From: Zeimonas arvi
GTDB taxonomy: Bacteria; Pseudomonadota; Gammaproteobacteria; Burkholderiales; Burkholderiaceae_E
Direction of reading: 5' to 3'
Length of the DNA: 64,000 bases
NCBI RefSeq assembly: GCF_008039575.1
Contig: NZ_VDUY01000004.1
Span: 310,001 to 374,000, forward strand
Shown: piece by piece, positions 1 to 8,269 of the stretch
Layout: the number at the start of each line of letters is the position of its first letter
Position numbering within the stretch: the first letter of the stretch is position 1
The notes under the pieces: generated by a model
Database searches by the model: none
The model's input: the letters and a program-made list of their open reading frames with translations, nothing else
What the model was told of the DNA's origin: nothing
Translations under genes and position numbers: made by a program

Positions 1-448
1 CGTAGCCCAGGCCGAGGCGCGCGGCCGGCACGCCGAAGCGCGCGCTCTCGGCGGCGATGCGCAGGTCGCAGGACAGCGCCAGCGAGACGCCGCCGCCGAT
101 GCAGAAGCCCTCGATCATGGCGATCGTGGGCTTGCCGACCAGGCGAAGGGCCTCGCCGCCGCGCTCGGAGATCCGGCGGTAGGCCTCGGTGCTCTCGGGC
201 GTGGAGCGCTTCTGCTCGAACTCGGAGATGTCGGCGCCCGACACGAAGGCCTTGCCGCCGGCGCCGCGCGCGACGATCACGCGGATCGCCGGGTCGCGGG
301 CATAGTCGTCGACGATCTCGGCCAGCGCCTCCCACATGTCGACCGAGACCGCGTTGCGGCGAGCCGGGTTGTTGAACACGATCCAGCCGATCGGGCCGTC
401 CTTGCGGGCGATCATCTTCTCGGTGCGGGAAATCCCGGCTGCGTTCAT
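1..448 (-). CDS. Crotonase-fold protein (enoyl-CoA hydratase/isomerase family), 3' end outside window
   Basis: Only the first 149 codons are present; the gene runs off the left edge. The ATG at 448 follows a good GAGGAGA ribosome site. The visible part has the crotonase CoA-binding and oxyanion-hole segments (FVSGADISEF, then a glycine-rich GGGVSLAL stretch). The position where hydratases carry a catalytic Glu after Pro reads VPAARLGLGY, so the usual PE is PA, as in the paralogue at 2502. It lies 44 bp downstream of the GntR gene on the same strand and is probably co-transcribed with it. Substrate is unknown; enoyl-CoA hydratase is the family name, not a proven activity. Confidence 0.85.
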   Translation of the reverse strand, partial: MNAAGISRTEKMIARKDGPIGWIVFNNPARRNAVSVDMWEALAEIVDDYARDPAIRVIVARGAGGKAFVSGADISEFEQKRSTPESTEAYRRISERGGEALRLVGKPTIAMIEGFCIGGGVSLALSCDLRIAAESARFGVPAARLGLGY

Positions 449-492
449 CGTCGTCTCCTCTCGTTCTCTTCTTCTTGCGCCCCGGGGCGGGG

Positions 493-1149
493 TCAATCCA
501 GCAGTTCCCGGGGCAACTTCATCAGCAGGTCGCTGACGAGTGGCGAGCCGCCCGGGTTCAGGTGCGAGAAGCCCTCCCTTGCCGCGGTTTCGCAGTCGTT
601 GCGCAGGATGGCGTCGACGATCCGGGAGTGGCCGTCGTAGGAGACCCGCAGCCTGACGACCGCGCTGAATGCGTGCCGGCGATAGGCCTGGGTCCGCGTG
701 CGCATGCGCAGGATCTCCTGGCGCAGGTAGGGATTGCGGGCGCCTGCGTAGATCAGCTCGTGAAAGCGCATGTTGGCCTGTTCCCAGCCCCGTTCGTCGT
801 CGGCCCCGACCACCGCCTCGGCCTCGTGGTGCAGGTCGGACAGCGCCTGGCGCTCCGGCTTCGACATCCGGGCGCAAGCATAGCGGGCGGCCAGGCCTTC
901 GAGGTCGGCGAGCAGTTCCCACATGGCGAAGAGCTGCGACACATCGAGCTTGGACACCACTGCGCCGCCGCGTGGCAACGCGGTCACCATGTCGGCGGCA
1001 CGCAACTGCAGGAGCGCTTCGCGAACCGGCGTGCGGGAGACCCCGAACTCCGTCATCAGCCGCTCTTCGTCCACCGGGTCGCCCGGCAGCAACGCGCCGC
1101 TGCGGATCTGCGACTCGATGCTGTTCCGGATTCGCTCGCTGGCCTTCAT
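493..1149 (-). CDS. GntR-family transcriptional regulator, FCD (FadR C-terminal) subfamily
   Basis: The protein has 218 residues, normal for FCD regulators. An N-terminal winged helix-turn-helix spans about 10-70, with the family signature SRTPVREALLQL at 39-50. An all-helical FCD effector domain follows, with candidate metal or ligand histidines at about 130, 174 and 196. It is divergent from the CoA-transferase operon across an AT-rich promoter and co-directional with the crotonase gene below it. By family precedent it represses both until an acyl-CoA or organic acid binds. The ligand cannot be read from sequence. Confidence 0.92.
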   Translation of the reverse strand: MKASERIRNSIESQIRSGALLPGDPVDEERLMTEFGVSRTPVREALLQLRAADMVTALPRGGAVVSKLDVSQLFAMWELLADLEGLAARYACARMSKPERQALSDLHHEAEAVVGADDERGWEQANMRFHELIYAGARNPYLRQEILRMRTRTQAYRRHAFSAVVRLRVSYDGHSRIVDAILRNDCETAAREGFSHLNPGGSPLVSDLLMKLPRELLD

Positions 1150-1176
1150 CCGAATTTTTTATTTCATCCTCTGAAT

Positions 1177-1206
1177 ATTGTCAATCTTTAAAAATATATT
1201 TATAAA
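1177..1206 (+). promoter_or_regulatory. Sigma-70 promoter with candidate GntR operator, divergent region
   Basis: TTGTCA at 1178-1183 and TATAAA at 1201-1206 are separated by exactly 17 bp, a near-consensus promoter for the CoA-transferase operon. The -35 box lies inside the palindrome ATTGTCAAT (1177-1185), and a second palindrome, AAATATATTT (1192-1201), fills the spacer. Both are plausible binding sites for the divergent GntR regulator. The stretch from about 1150 to 1215 is strikingly AT-rich in an otherwise GC-rich window. Confidence 0.7.
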
Positions 1207-1234
1207 GTCTCACCGCATACAAGGAGTGAGGGGA

Positions 1235-2431
1235 ATGGCGAAGATCACTGCGTCGGGCGCGCTCGAGGGCCTGCGTGTGCTGGACCTCTCCCGGGTGCGG
1301 GCCGGCCCCACCTGCGTGCGCATGCTCGCCGACTTCGGCGCCGACGTGATCCGCATCGAGCCGCCGCCGGGCGTGGATCCGAACGAGGGCATGTTCGCCG
1401 GCAATCGTCTGGGCGGCGACTTCCAGAACCTCAACCGCAACAAGCGGGCGCTGACGCTGAACCTGAAGAAGCCCGAGGGGCTGGAGGTGTTCAAGCGGCT
1501 GGTGAAGGATGCCGACATCGTGGTCGAGAACTGGCGGCCCGACGTCAAGGCACGACTCGGGGTGGACTACGCGTCGCTGAAGGCGATCAATCCGCGGATC
1601 ATCCTGGCGAGCATCTCGGGTTTCGGCCAGGACGGCCCCTATGCGAAGCGCCCGGGATTCGACCAGATCGTCCAGGGCATGGGCGGCCTGATGGCGGTGA
1701 CCGGTTTTCCCGAGACCGGGCCGATCCGCGCCGGCATCGCGGTGGCCGACTCGAGCACCGGCCTGTACGCGGCGATCGGCATCCTGGTGGCGCTGCGCGA
1801 GCGCGAGCGCTCGGGCGAGGGCCAGTGGGTGCACGCATCGCTGCTGCACTCGCAGGTGGCCATGATGGACTTCCAGGTCGCGCGCTACCTGAACGAGGGC
1901 GACGAGCCCCTGCGCGCGGGCAACGACCACCCGACCAGCTCGCCGATGGGGATGTTCCGCGCCGCCGACGGCGAGCTGAACCTGGGCGCGTCGGGGCAGG
2001 GCACCTGGGTCAGGCTGTGCAACACGATCGGCCGGCCCGAGTGGGTCGACGAGCCGGACTGGGCCAACGAGAAGCTGCGCGTGAAGAACCGGGCCCGGCT
2101 CAATGCCGCGCTCGACGAGGTGTTCGCCACGAACACTGTCGGCCACTGGGTCGACACGCTGAATGCCGCAGGGGTCCCCTGCGGGCCGGTGTACACGGTG
2201 CCGCAGATGGTCGAGGACGAGCAGATCCGGCACCTCGGCGTGGTCGAGGAAACACACACCTCGGACGGCAAGCCGATCCGTGTGATCACCCAGCCGGTGA
2301 CGCTGTCGCGCACGCCGGCGGCGGTCGCCACCGCCGCGCCCTACTGGGGCGAGCAGACCGACGAGATCCTGCGCGAGGCCGGCTACGACGACGCCGGGAT
2401 CGCTCGGATGCGCGCCGAAGGCGTGATCTAG
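1235..2431 (+). CDS. CaiB/BaiF family (class III) CoA-transferase
   Basis: A 398-residue protein that moves CoA between an acyl-CoA and a free carboxylate, cytosolic by family. The ATG at 1235 is chosen because AAGGAGTGAG lies just upstream. A longer in-frame start at 1178 would fall inside the -35 box and add AT-rich sequence. The N-terminus carries the family segment LEGLRVLDLSRVRAGP, and Asp172 in VADSSTGLYAA matches the catalytic Asp of formyl-CoA transferase. First gene of a plus-strand operon with a crotonase, a quinone oxidoreductase and a Bug protein. It probably activates a carboxylate imported through that receptor; the substrate is unknown. Confidence 0.92.
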   Translation: MAKITASGALEGLRVLDLSRVRAGPTCVRMLADFGADVIRIEPPPGVDPNEGMFAGNRLGGDFQNLNRNKRALTLNLKKPEGLEVFKRLVKDADIVVENWRPDVKARLGVDYASLKAINPRIILASISGFGQDGPYAKRPGFDQIVQGMGGLMAVTGFPETGPIRAGIAVADSSTGLYAAIGILVALRERERSGEGQWVHASLLHSQVAMMDFQVARYLNEGDEPLRAGNDHPTSSPMGMFRAADGELNLGASGQGTWVRLCNTIGRPEWVDEPDWANEKLRVKNRARLNAALDEVFATNTVGHWVDTLNAAGVPCGPVYTVPQMVEDEQIRHLGVVEETHTSDGKPIRVITQPVTLSRTPAAVATAAPYWGEQTDEILREAGYDDAGIARMRAEGVI

Positions 2432-2438
2432 CGAACGC

Positions 2439-2472
2439 CCGGCTCGTGCGGAAGAATTTCCGAACGAGCCGG
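2439..2472 (+). other. Intercistronic hairpin between CoA-transferase and crotonase genes
   Basis: Two 15-bp arms (2439-2453 and 2458-2472) pair with one mismatch around a GAAT loop. There is no T-run, so it is more likely an mRNA stability or processing element than a terminator. Confidence 0.55.
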
Positions 2473-2501
2473 AACAACACGAACGAACACTGGAGAAAGC
2501 A

Positions 2502-3284
2502 ATGCCCGAATTGATCGTCAGGCGCGACGGCCCGATCGGCCGCGTCATCATCTCGAACCCCGCCAAGTACAACGCGATGTCCACCGACATGTGGGCGGCG
2601 CTGCCCAAGGCGCTCGAGCAGCACGATGCCGACCCCGAGGTGAGGCTGGTCGTCATCGAGGGCGACGGCGACAAGGCCTTCGTGTCGGGCGCGGACATCT
2701 CGCAGTTCGAGACCGAGCGCAGCGGCGAGGAGCGCAAGGACAGGTACGGCGATTCGGTGGAAGCCGCCTACGTGGCGCCGACCCGCTGCAGCAAGCCGGT
2801 CATCGCGAAGATCCGCGGCATCTGCTTCGGCGGCGGGCTTGGCCTCGCGGCGGCCTGCGACATCCGTTTCGCGCGTGACGACGCGCGCTTCCGGATGCCG
2901 GCGGGCCGGCTCGGCCTGGGTTACAACGCGATCGGCGTGCGCCGCTTCCTCGACGTGTTCGGGCTGCAGAACACCATGGACATCTTCTTCTCGGCGCGCA
3001 TCTTCGGCGCCGAAGAGGCGGTGAAGATGGGCTTCGTGAGCCGCACGGCGCCGGCCGAGAGCTTCGACCAGATGGTCGACGAGTGGTGTGCCAACGTGGC
3101 CGAGAACGCGCCGCTCACGCTGCGCGCGCTCAAGAAGACGGTCAACCAGCTGATCCGCGACCCCGGCGATCGCGACATGGCCGCAGCCGAAGCCGCGATC
3201 GCGGCGTGCATGGTCAGCGAGGACTATCGCGAGGGCACCCGCGCCTTCATGGAGAAGCGCAAGCCCGAGTTCAAGGGCGCCTGA
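2502..3284 (+). CDS. Crotonase-fold protein (enoyl-CoA hydratase/isomerase family)
   Basis: 260 residues, full length for the family. The oxyanion-hole segments are FVSGADISQF (about 60-69) and ICFGGGLGLAAACD (about 107-120). The hydratase Glu expected in a PE motif is replaced: the sequence reads RMPAGRLGLGY at 131-141. The second Glu position appears to be Asp (TMDIFF). This argues against a standard hydratase and for another crotonase reaction, such as decarboxylation, isomerisation or thioester hydrolysis. It is closely similar to the partial gene at 1-448. A GGAGAAAG ribosome site precedes the ATG. It is the second gene of the GntR-controlled operon. Confidence 0.9.
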   Translation: MPELIVRRDGPIGRVIISNPAKYNAMSTDMWAALPKALEQHDADPEVRLVVIEGDGDKAFVSGADISQFETERSGEERKDRYGDSVEAAYVAPTRCSKPVIAKIRGICFGGGLGLAAACDIRFARDDARFRMPAGRLGLGYNAIGVRRFLDVFGLQNTMDIFFSARIFGAEEAVKMGFVSRTAPAESFDQMVDEWCANVAENAPLTLRALKKTVNQLIRDPGDRDMAAAEAAIAACMVSEDYREGTRAFMEKRKPEFKGA

Positions 3285-3288
3285 GGCC

Positions 3289-4272
3289 ATGAAGACCGCC
3301 TGCGTACGGATCACCCGCTTCGGGCCTCCTGAGGTGCTCGAGGCGGGCGAGATCGAGATCGCCGCGCCGGGCGCCGGGGAGGTGCTGGTGCGGCACACGG
3401 GCATCGGCGTGAACTTCGTCGACGTCTATCACCGGGTGGGCCAGCTGCACGGCGACGGTCCGGTGCCGCCCTTCATTCCGGGCGTGCAGGCCAATGGTGT
3501 CGTCGAGCAGGTGGGCCCGGGCGTGGACGGACTCTCGGTGGGCGATCGCGTGACGCACGCGAACGTCGGCATCGGCAGCTACATGGCGAGCCGGGTGCTG
3601 CCGGCAGATCGACTGATCCGCGTGCCCGACGTGCTCGACGACGATGTCGTCGCGGCCTCCTACCTTCGAGGCCTGACCTGCCACTACCTGCTCAAGCGGC
3701 TCTACGTCGTCAGGCCCGGCGACACGGTGCTGGTGCATGCGGCCGCGGGCGGCGTCGGACAATTGATGGTCCAATGGGCGAAACGGCTGGGTGCGGTCGT
3801 GATCGGCACGGTGGGCACCGACGCAAAGGCCGAGTTCGTGCGGGGACTCGGCTGCGATCACCCGATCGTCTACAGCCGACAGGATTTCGTCGCCGAGACG
3901 ATGCAGATCACCGGCGGCGAAGGCGTTCCGGTGGTCTACGACTCGGTCGGCCGCGACACCTTCATGGGTTCGCTCGACTGCCTCAGGCCGATGGGCATCG
4001 CGATCAACTACGGGACGGCGTCCGGGCAGGTGGAGCCCTTCCCCCTGCAGCGGCTGCACAGCAAGTCGCTGTCGGTATGCCGGCCGACCCTGCGGACCTG
4101 GATCGCGAAGCGCAGCGACCTCGAGACCGCGTCGCGCGAGTTCTTCGAGTTGCTCGCCGACCGCACGCTCAGGATCGACATCGCGGCGAAGCTGCCGCTG
4201 CGCGAGGCGGCCCGCGCCCACGCCTTGCTCGAAGGGCGGACGCTGAGCGGCGCCGTCCTGCTCGAGCCCTGA
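3289..4272 (+). CDS. NAD(P)H:quinone oxidoreductase, zinc-independent MDR family (Qor-like)
   Basis: 327 residues, matching E. coli QorA in length. A GroES-like N-terminal half (about 1-120) is followed by a Rossmann half with the dinucleotide motif AAAGGVGQ at 151-158. No structural or catalytic zinc cysteine cluster is visible, as expected for quinone reductases rather than alcohol dehydrogenases. It starts 4 bp after the crotonase stop, so the two are translationally coupled. In this operon it may reduce an enoyl or quinone intermediate; that assignment is inferred from position. Confidence 0.88.
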   Translation: MKTACVRITRFGPPEVLEAGEIEIAAPGAGEVLVRHTGIGVNFVDVYHRVGQLHGDGPVPPFIPGVQANGVVEQVGPGVDGLSVGDRVTHANVGIGSYMASRVLPADRLIRVPDVLDDDVVAASYLRGLTCHYLLKRLYVVRPGDTVLVHAAAGGVGQLMVQWAKRLGAVVIGTVGTDAKAEFVRGLGCDHPIVYSRQDFVAETMQITGGEGVPVVYDSVGRDTFMGSLDCLRPMGIAINYGTASGQVEPFPLQRLHSKSLSVCRPTLRTWIAKRSDLETASREFFELLADRTLRIDIAAKLPLREAARAHALLEGRTLSGAVLLEP

Positions 4273-4379
4273 GCGCCCGTGTGGAACCCCCGACTTCGCT
4301 CGCGGCAGCGTCTTGCAGCGATGCGTTCCCGACCCCTTTGACGAGCCAACGTGTCCCGAGCCCGGGAAGGAGACAGAAG

Positions 4380-5375
4380 ATGACAGATCGAACGTACGAC
4401 AATCGCCGGCGGGTGCTCGCCGCGGCGCTCGGCCTGCCGCTGGCGGGCGCGATGGGCCGCGTGTTCGCGCAGTCCCGGGCCTGGCCGGACAAGCCGATCA
4501 GGATCGTGCTCGGCTATCCGCCGGGCGGCGCGGCCGACGGCACCGCGCGCCCGCTCGAGCCGAAGATGCAGGCGATGCTCGGCCAGCCGCTGCTCTTCGA
4601 CTACAAGCCGGGCGCCGGTGCCACGATCGCGGCCGACTTCACTTCCAAGGCGCCCTCGGACGGCTACACCCTGCACTTCATCGATTCCGGCCCGATGACC
4701 ATCCTGCCGAACGGCAAGAAGCTCGGGTACGACCCGTTCGCGAGCTTCACCCCGATCGGCATGGCCTGCGACGGCGGCACCCTGCTCGTCGCGCATCCGT
4801 CGGTCAAGGCGAACACCGTGCAGGAGCTGATCGCCGAGGCGAAGGCGAAGCCGGGTGCGCTGGGCTACGGCACCTCCGGGATCGGCGGTGCGGGCCACCT
4901 GGCCGCCGAGCTGTTCCAGTCGATGACGAACACCCGGATGACGCACGTGCCCTACAAGGGAGGCAGCCAGGCGGTTGCCGACCTGGTGGGCGGCCAGGTG
5001 CCGCTGCTCTTTTCGTCGATGGCCACCGCCATTCCCCACGTGAACACCGGCAAGATCAAGGCGATCGCGGTGACCTCGTCGACCCGCGCATCGGCGCTGC
5101 CCAAGGTGCCCACGGTGGCCGAGCAGGGCCTGCCGGGCTTCGAGGCCAGCGTCTGGTTCGCGCTCGTCGGGCCGGCAAAGCTGCCGGCGGAGATCGTGGC
5201 GAAGGTGAACGCCGCCCTGAACGCGGCGCTCGCCGAGCCGGCGGTGCAGGAAGCGATCCGCAAGCAGGGCTACGAGCCGGCGGCAAGCAGCCCGGATGCC
5301 TTCGCGGCGCGAATCCGCGCCGACTACGACAAGTGGGGCAAGGTGATCCGCGACGCGAACATCAGCTTCGCCTGA
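4380..5375 (+). CDS. Bug/TctC-family periplasmic solute-binding protein
   Basis: 331 residues with an N-terminal export signal that has an arginine cluster (NRRRVLAAALGLPL) and ends near VFAQ. The mature start WPDKPIRIVLGYPPGG is the hallmark of the Bug family, which binds dicarboxylates and other small acids for tripartite tricarboxylate transporters. ATG 4380 follows a GGAAGGAGAC ribosome site. No TctA or TctB membrane partner lies next to it, which is common for orphan Bug receptors in Burkholderiales. It probably captures the acid handled by the upstream CoA-transferase. Confidence 0.92.
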   Translation: MTDRTYDNRRRVLAAALGLPLAGAMGRVFAQSRAWPDKPIRIVLGYPPGGAADGTARPLEPKMQAMLGQPLLFDYKPGAGATIAADFTSKAPSDGYTLHFIDSGPMTILPNGKKLGYDPFASFTPIGMACDGGTLLVAHPSVKANTVQELIAEAKAKPGALGYGTSGIGGAGHLAAELFQSMTNTRMTHVPYKGGSQAVADLVGGQVPLLFSSMATAIPHVNTGKIKAIAVTSSTRASALPKVPTVAEQGLPGFEASVWFALVGPAKLPAEIVAKVNAALNAALAEPAVQEAIRKQGYEPAASSPDAFAARIRADYDKWGKVIRDANISFA

Positions 5376-5391
5376 CCGCGCCCCCGGGTGC

Positions 5392-5979
5392 TCAGCCCCG
5401 GGTGTGCAGCTTCATCGTGGCGGCCTCGAAGTGCCCGGCCACCGCGTCGGGCAGGCAGGCGAGCGCGCGATCGATCTGCTCGTCGATCGCCTGCCGGTCG
5501 TCGCGGCCCGGCCGGTGCAGCACGAAGTCGGCCACCTGCTGGTTCAGCTGGAGGCTGCGCGGGTGGCCGATCCCCAGGCGCAGGCGCCAGAAGCCCGGGC
5601 CGCCCAGCCTGGCCGTGATGTCCTTCAGGCCGTTGTGGCCGGCGCTGCCACCGCCCTGCTTGAGCTTGACCTGGCCGGGCAGCAGGTCGAGCTCGTCGTG
5701 TGCGACCAGGATCTGCTCGGGCGCGATCCGGTAGAAGCCCGCCAGCGCGGCGACCGCGAGGCCGGATCGGTTCATGTAGGTCGTGGGCTCGAGCAGCCAG
5801 ACCTGCTCGTGGCCGATGCGAGCGCGGGCGACCCGGCCGAAGAACTTCGTTTCGTTCGAGAAGCTTCCGCCGTGGGCGCGGGCCACGGCCTCCACGAACC
5901 AGAAGCCGGCGTTGTGCCGGTCCTCTTCGTGCTCGGGCCCGGGGTTGCCGAGGCCCACGATCATCCGTATTCCGTTCAT
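5392..5979 (-). CDS. pth: Peptidyl-tRNA hydrolase
   Basis: 195 residues, the usual Pth length. It frees tRNA from peptidyl-tRNA that drops off ribosomes. [20 protein letters not shown] holds the conserved Asn12 and the catalytic His22. The ATG at 5979 sits one base past the MFS stop, so the two are translationally coupled. An alternative ATG at 5964 would remove five residues. In related genomes pth directly follows rplY; here an MFS gene and a palindromic element separate them. Confidence 0.97.
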   Translation of the reverse strand: MNGIRMIVGLGNPGPEHEEDRHNAGFWFVEAVARAHGGSFSNETKFFGRVARARIGHEQVWLLEPTTYMNRSGLAVAALAGFYRIAPEQILVAHDELDLLPGQVKLKQGGGSAGHNGLKDITARLGGPGFWRLRLGIGHPRSLQLNQQVADFVLHRPGRDDRQAIDEQIDRALACLPDAVAGHFEAATMKLHTRG

Positions 5980-5980
5980 C

Positions 5981-7207
5981 TCAACCCTCGAGGCGGATCG
6001 TGTCCGGCCAGCGGTGCCGGAGCCAGAGCCAGGCGCCGAGCCCGACGCCCAGCATCGCCAGTGCCATCCAGGCCATGGCAACGGTCGAGTGCATGACCAT
6101 CGGCGCGATGACGCCGGCCACCACGCCGTTGGCCGCGCTGGCCACGAAGGACTGCAGCGAAGAAGCCATGCCGCGCCGGGCCGGGTAGAGGTCCAGCACC
6201 ATCAGCGTGACCACCGGCACGTTCAGCGACCAGCCGAAGGCAAAGAGCGCGATCGGGATCAGCGCCCACGACACGTGGGGATCGAACAGCAGGTTCGCGA
6301 TCAGGTTGACGCTGGCCATCGCGAACATGATGACGAAGCCGTGGCGCACCTGGCGCCGCCTGGGGATTCGTCCCGCCATGCGCCCGCTGACCCAGGCGCC
6401 GCCCATGATCCCGCTGATCGTGAGCACGAAGAACCAGAAGAATTCGGTGGGGCCCAGCCCCAGGTGCCCGCCCAGGAAGGCGGGCGCCGACAGCACGTAG
6501 AGGAAGAGCCCGTTGAAGGGAACGCCGCTGGCCAGCGCCAGCAGGATGAAGCGCGGGTCGGCGCCGAGCTGCAGGTAGCCGCGGAACAGGTGGCCGGCCT
6601 CGAAGGGCTGCTTCTGGCTGTGGTGCAGGGTCTCGGGCAGGAAGCGCCAGACCGACAGCCAAAGCGTCGCGGCGATCGCCGCCAGGAACCAGAAGATCGT
6701 GTGCCAGTCCGCGTGCACGAAGAGCCAGCCGCCGATGATCGGCGCGATCGCCGGCGCCACGCCGAAGTAGATCGTGACCTGAGACATCACGCGCTGCGCG
6801 TCGGCGGGCGGGAACATGTCGCGGATCACCGCGCGCGAGACCACCATGCCGGCGCCGGCCGAGAGCCCTTGCAGCGTGCGGAAGAAGACCAGCTGCCCGA
6901 TCCCCGAGGCGAGCGCGCAGCCGACCGACGCCGCCGCGAAGACGGCGACCGCGACCAGCACCACCGGGCGCCTGCCGAAGCTGTCGGACAGCGCGCCGTG
7001 GAAGAGGTTCATCAGCGCGAAGCCGAACAGGTAGGCCGACAGCGTCTGCTGCATCTCGACCGGCGTGGCGCCGATCGAGGCCGCGATGCCGGAGAAGGCC
7101 GGCAGGTAGGTGTCGATCGAGAACGGCCCGAGCATGCCCAGTGTGGCGAGCAGGGCGGCCAGGGCCCAGCGCGGCCCGCGCCAGAGTCGGTCTGCTTCAG
7201 GGTTCAT
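5981..7207 (-). CDS. Bcr/CflA-family MFS drug-efflux transporter
   Basis: 408 residues with about twelve predicted membrane helices. The N-terminal segment has [20 protein letters not shown], typical of Bcr/CflA drug:H+ antiporters, and motif A appears as [14 protein letters not shown] in the loop between helices 2 and 3. Substrate specificity cannot be read. It is preceded by a terminator that isolates it from rplY, so it needs its own promoter, and it is followed at 1 bp by pth. Its position inside the otherwise conserved rplY-pth block suggests insertion. Confidence 0.93.
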   Translation of the reverse strand: MNPEADRLWRGPRWALAALLATLGMLGPFSIDTYLPAFSGIAASIGATPVEMQQTLSAYLFGFALMNLFHGALSDSFGRRPVVLVAVAVFAAASVGCALASGIGQLVFFRTLQGLSAGAGMVVSRAVIRDMFPPADAQRVMSQVTIYFGVAPAIAPIIGGWLFVHADWHTIFWFLAAIAATLWLSVWRFLPETLHHSQKQPFEAGHLFRGYLQLGADPRFILLALASGVPFNGLFLYVLSAPAFLGGHLGLGPTEFFWFFVLTISGIMGGAWVSGRMAGRIPRRRQVRHGFVIMFAMASVNLIANLLFDPHVSWALIPIALFAFGWSLNVPVVTLMVLDLYPARRGMASSLQSFVASAANGVVAGVIAPMVMHSTVAMAWMALAMLGVGLGAWLWLRHRWPDTIRLEG

Positions 7208-7221
7208 CGTCGGTCCAAATG

Positions 7222-7247
7222 AAAAGGGCCCGGAACAAGCCGGGCCC
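7222..7247 (-). terminator. Rho-independent terminator downstream of rplY
   Basis: On the minus strand an 8-bp GC stem (arms 7226-7233 and 7240-7247, loop 7234-7239) is followed by TTTT (7222-7225), ending transcripts that come from rplY and the palindromic element before the MFS gene. Confidence 0.7.
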
Positions 7248-7249
7248 CG

Positions 7250-7450
7250 AGGGCCTGTTCACACTCCGATCGTCCCTGCGTGAGCCCCGAGTGCGCGCGC
7301 TTTCGGGGCTCACCCTTCGGGCCAAGGCCTTCAAGACGGCCATCCATCGTTACCGGCTCCTTGCGTGGCACCGCCACGCGCGTCGCCGGCGCCTCGTCTG
7401 GCCGTCTTGAAGGCCTTGGCGCAGGGACGATCGGAGTGTGAACAGGCCCT
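7250..7450. repeat. Large nested palindrome (MITE-like or structured RNA element)
   Basis: A perfect 31-bp inverted repeat (7250-7280 with 7420-7450) encloses a second perfect 21-bp inverted repeat (7321-7341 with 7400-7420). On the right the two arms are continuous; on the left they are split by 40 nt that contain a perfect 10-bp hairpin (7281-7290 with 7303-7312). The 58-nt apical loop has its own 7-bp hairpin (7363-7379). The folded form is a three-way junction. It fills most of the 322-bp rplY-MFS gap; the rest (7451-7529) holds nothing I recognise. No ORF or transposase is inside. Confidence 0.85.
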
Positions 7451-7529
7451 GGGCGCCCCGTGCCGGCGGCGCCATTTTCCGCGTTGCGCGGCCGGTTGCG
7501 CGAGCAGTGCCGGCCGTGCAGGTTCCGGA

Positions 7530-8123
7530 TTACTTCGCTTCCTCGCCTTCCTCGCCCTTGGCGCCAGCCGGGACGGTGACGGTCACGATGGCGGGATTCT
7601 CGCCGCCATGCTGCGCCAGGCTCACGCCGGCCGGCAGCTTGATGTCGCTGGCGTGGACGGTCTGGGTGGTTTCCAGGTTCGACAGGTCGACCTCGATGAA
7701 GCTCGGCAGATCCTTGGGCAGGCAGGTGATCTCGATCTCGTTGACCACGTGGCCCACGATCGCCGCCGACAGCTTGACCGCCGGGGAGATATCCTGGTTC
7801 ACGAAGTGCAGCGGCACCTTCATGGTGATCCGTTCGCCGGCGGCGACTCGCTGGAAATCGATGTGCATGACCAGCGGCTTGTACGGGTGCCACTGGACGT
7901 CGCGCAGCAGTACCTGCACGGTCTTGCCGTCGAGCTCCATGTCGAGGATCGACGAGTGGAAGGCCTCGACGCGCAGCGAGTGATACAGCGGATTGTGCTC
8001 GATCGCGACCGCGGTCGGCTCGACGTTTCCGCCGTAGACGATTCCGGGGACCTGACCGGCACGGCGCAGGCGGCGGCTCGCACTCGAACCCTGCTCCTTG
8101 CGGGATGTTGCAACGACTTTCAT
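7530..8123 (-). CDS. rplY: Ribosomal protein bL25 (long Ctc form)
   Basis: 197 residues: the 5S-rRNA-binding L25 core (about 1-95), then the C-terminal TL5/Ctc domain (about 100-185) and an acidic tail [11 protein letters not shown] 8123 (MKVVATSR) is preferred to ATG 8129 because AAAGGA is then about 8 nt upstream. Starts of this type are normal in betaproteobacteria. It lies downstream of prs in the standard prs-rplY order and ends before the palindrome and terminator. Confidence 0.97.
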   Translation of the reverse strand: MKVVATSRKEQGSSASRRLRRAGQVPGIVYGGNVEPTAVAIEHNPLYHSLRVEAFHSSILDMELDGKTVQVLLRDVQWHPYKPLVMHIDFQRVAAGERITMKVPLHFVNQDISPAVKLSAAIVGHVVNEIEITCLPKDLPSFIEVDLSNLETTQTVHASDIKLPAGVSLAQHGGENPAIVTVTVPAGAKGEEGEEAK

Positions 8124-8212
8124 CGTCATTTCCTTTCAATGTTTGCCCCGGGTCCGCGACCAGAACGACGGGGCGTCTCGAATTGTCCGGCAGCCGCGAG
8201 GCGCCGGACGCC

Positions 8213-8253
8213 AAAAAATCGGGAGCGGTCGCTCAGGCCCCGCCCGGGGCCTG
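8213..8253 (-). terminator. Probable terminator or attenuator between prs and rplY
   Basis: On the minus strand a strong 8-bp hairpin (8234-8253) is followed by a small GAGC/GCTC stem and then six T (8213-8218). The split geometry may allow partial read-through into rplY. Confidence 0.5.
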
Positions 8254-8269
8254 CCGCGATCGCCGGGAA

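Noticed and set aside
475-1191. Long plus-strand ORF opposite the GntR gene
   Set aside because: Antisense shadow of a well-supported regulator; no family resemblance.
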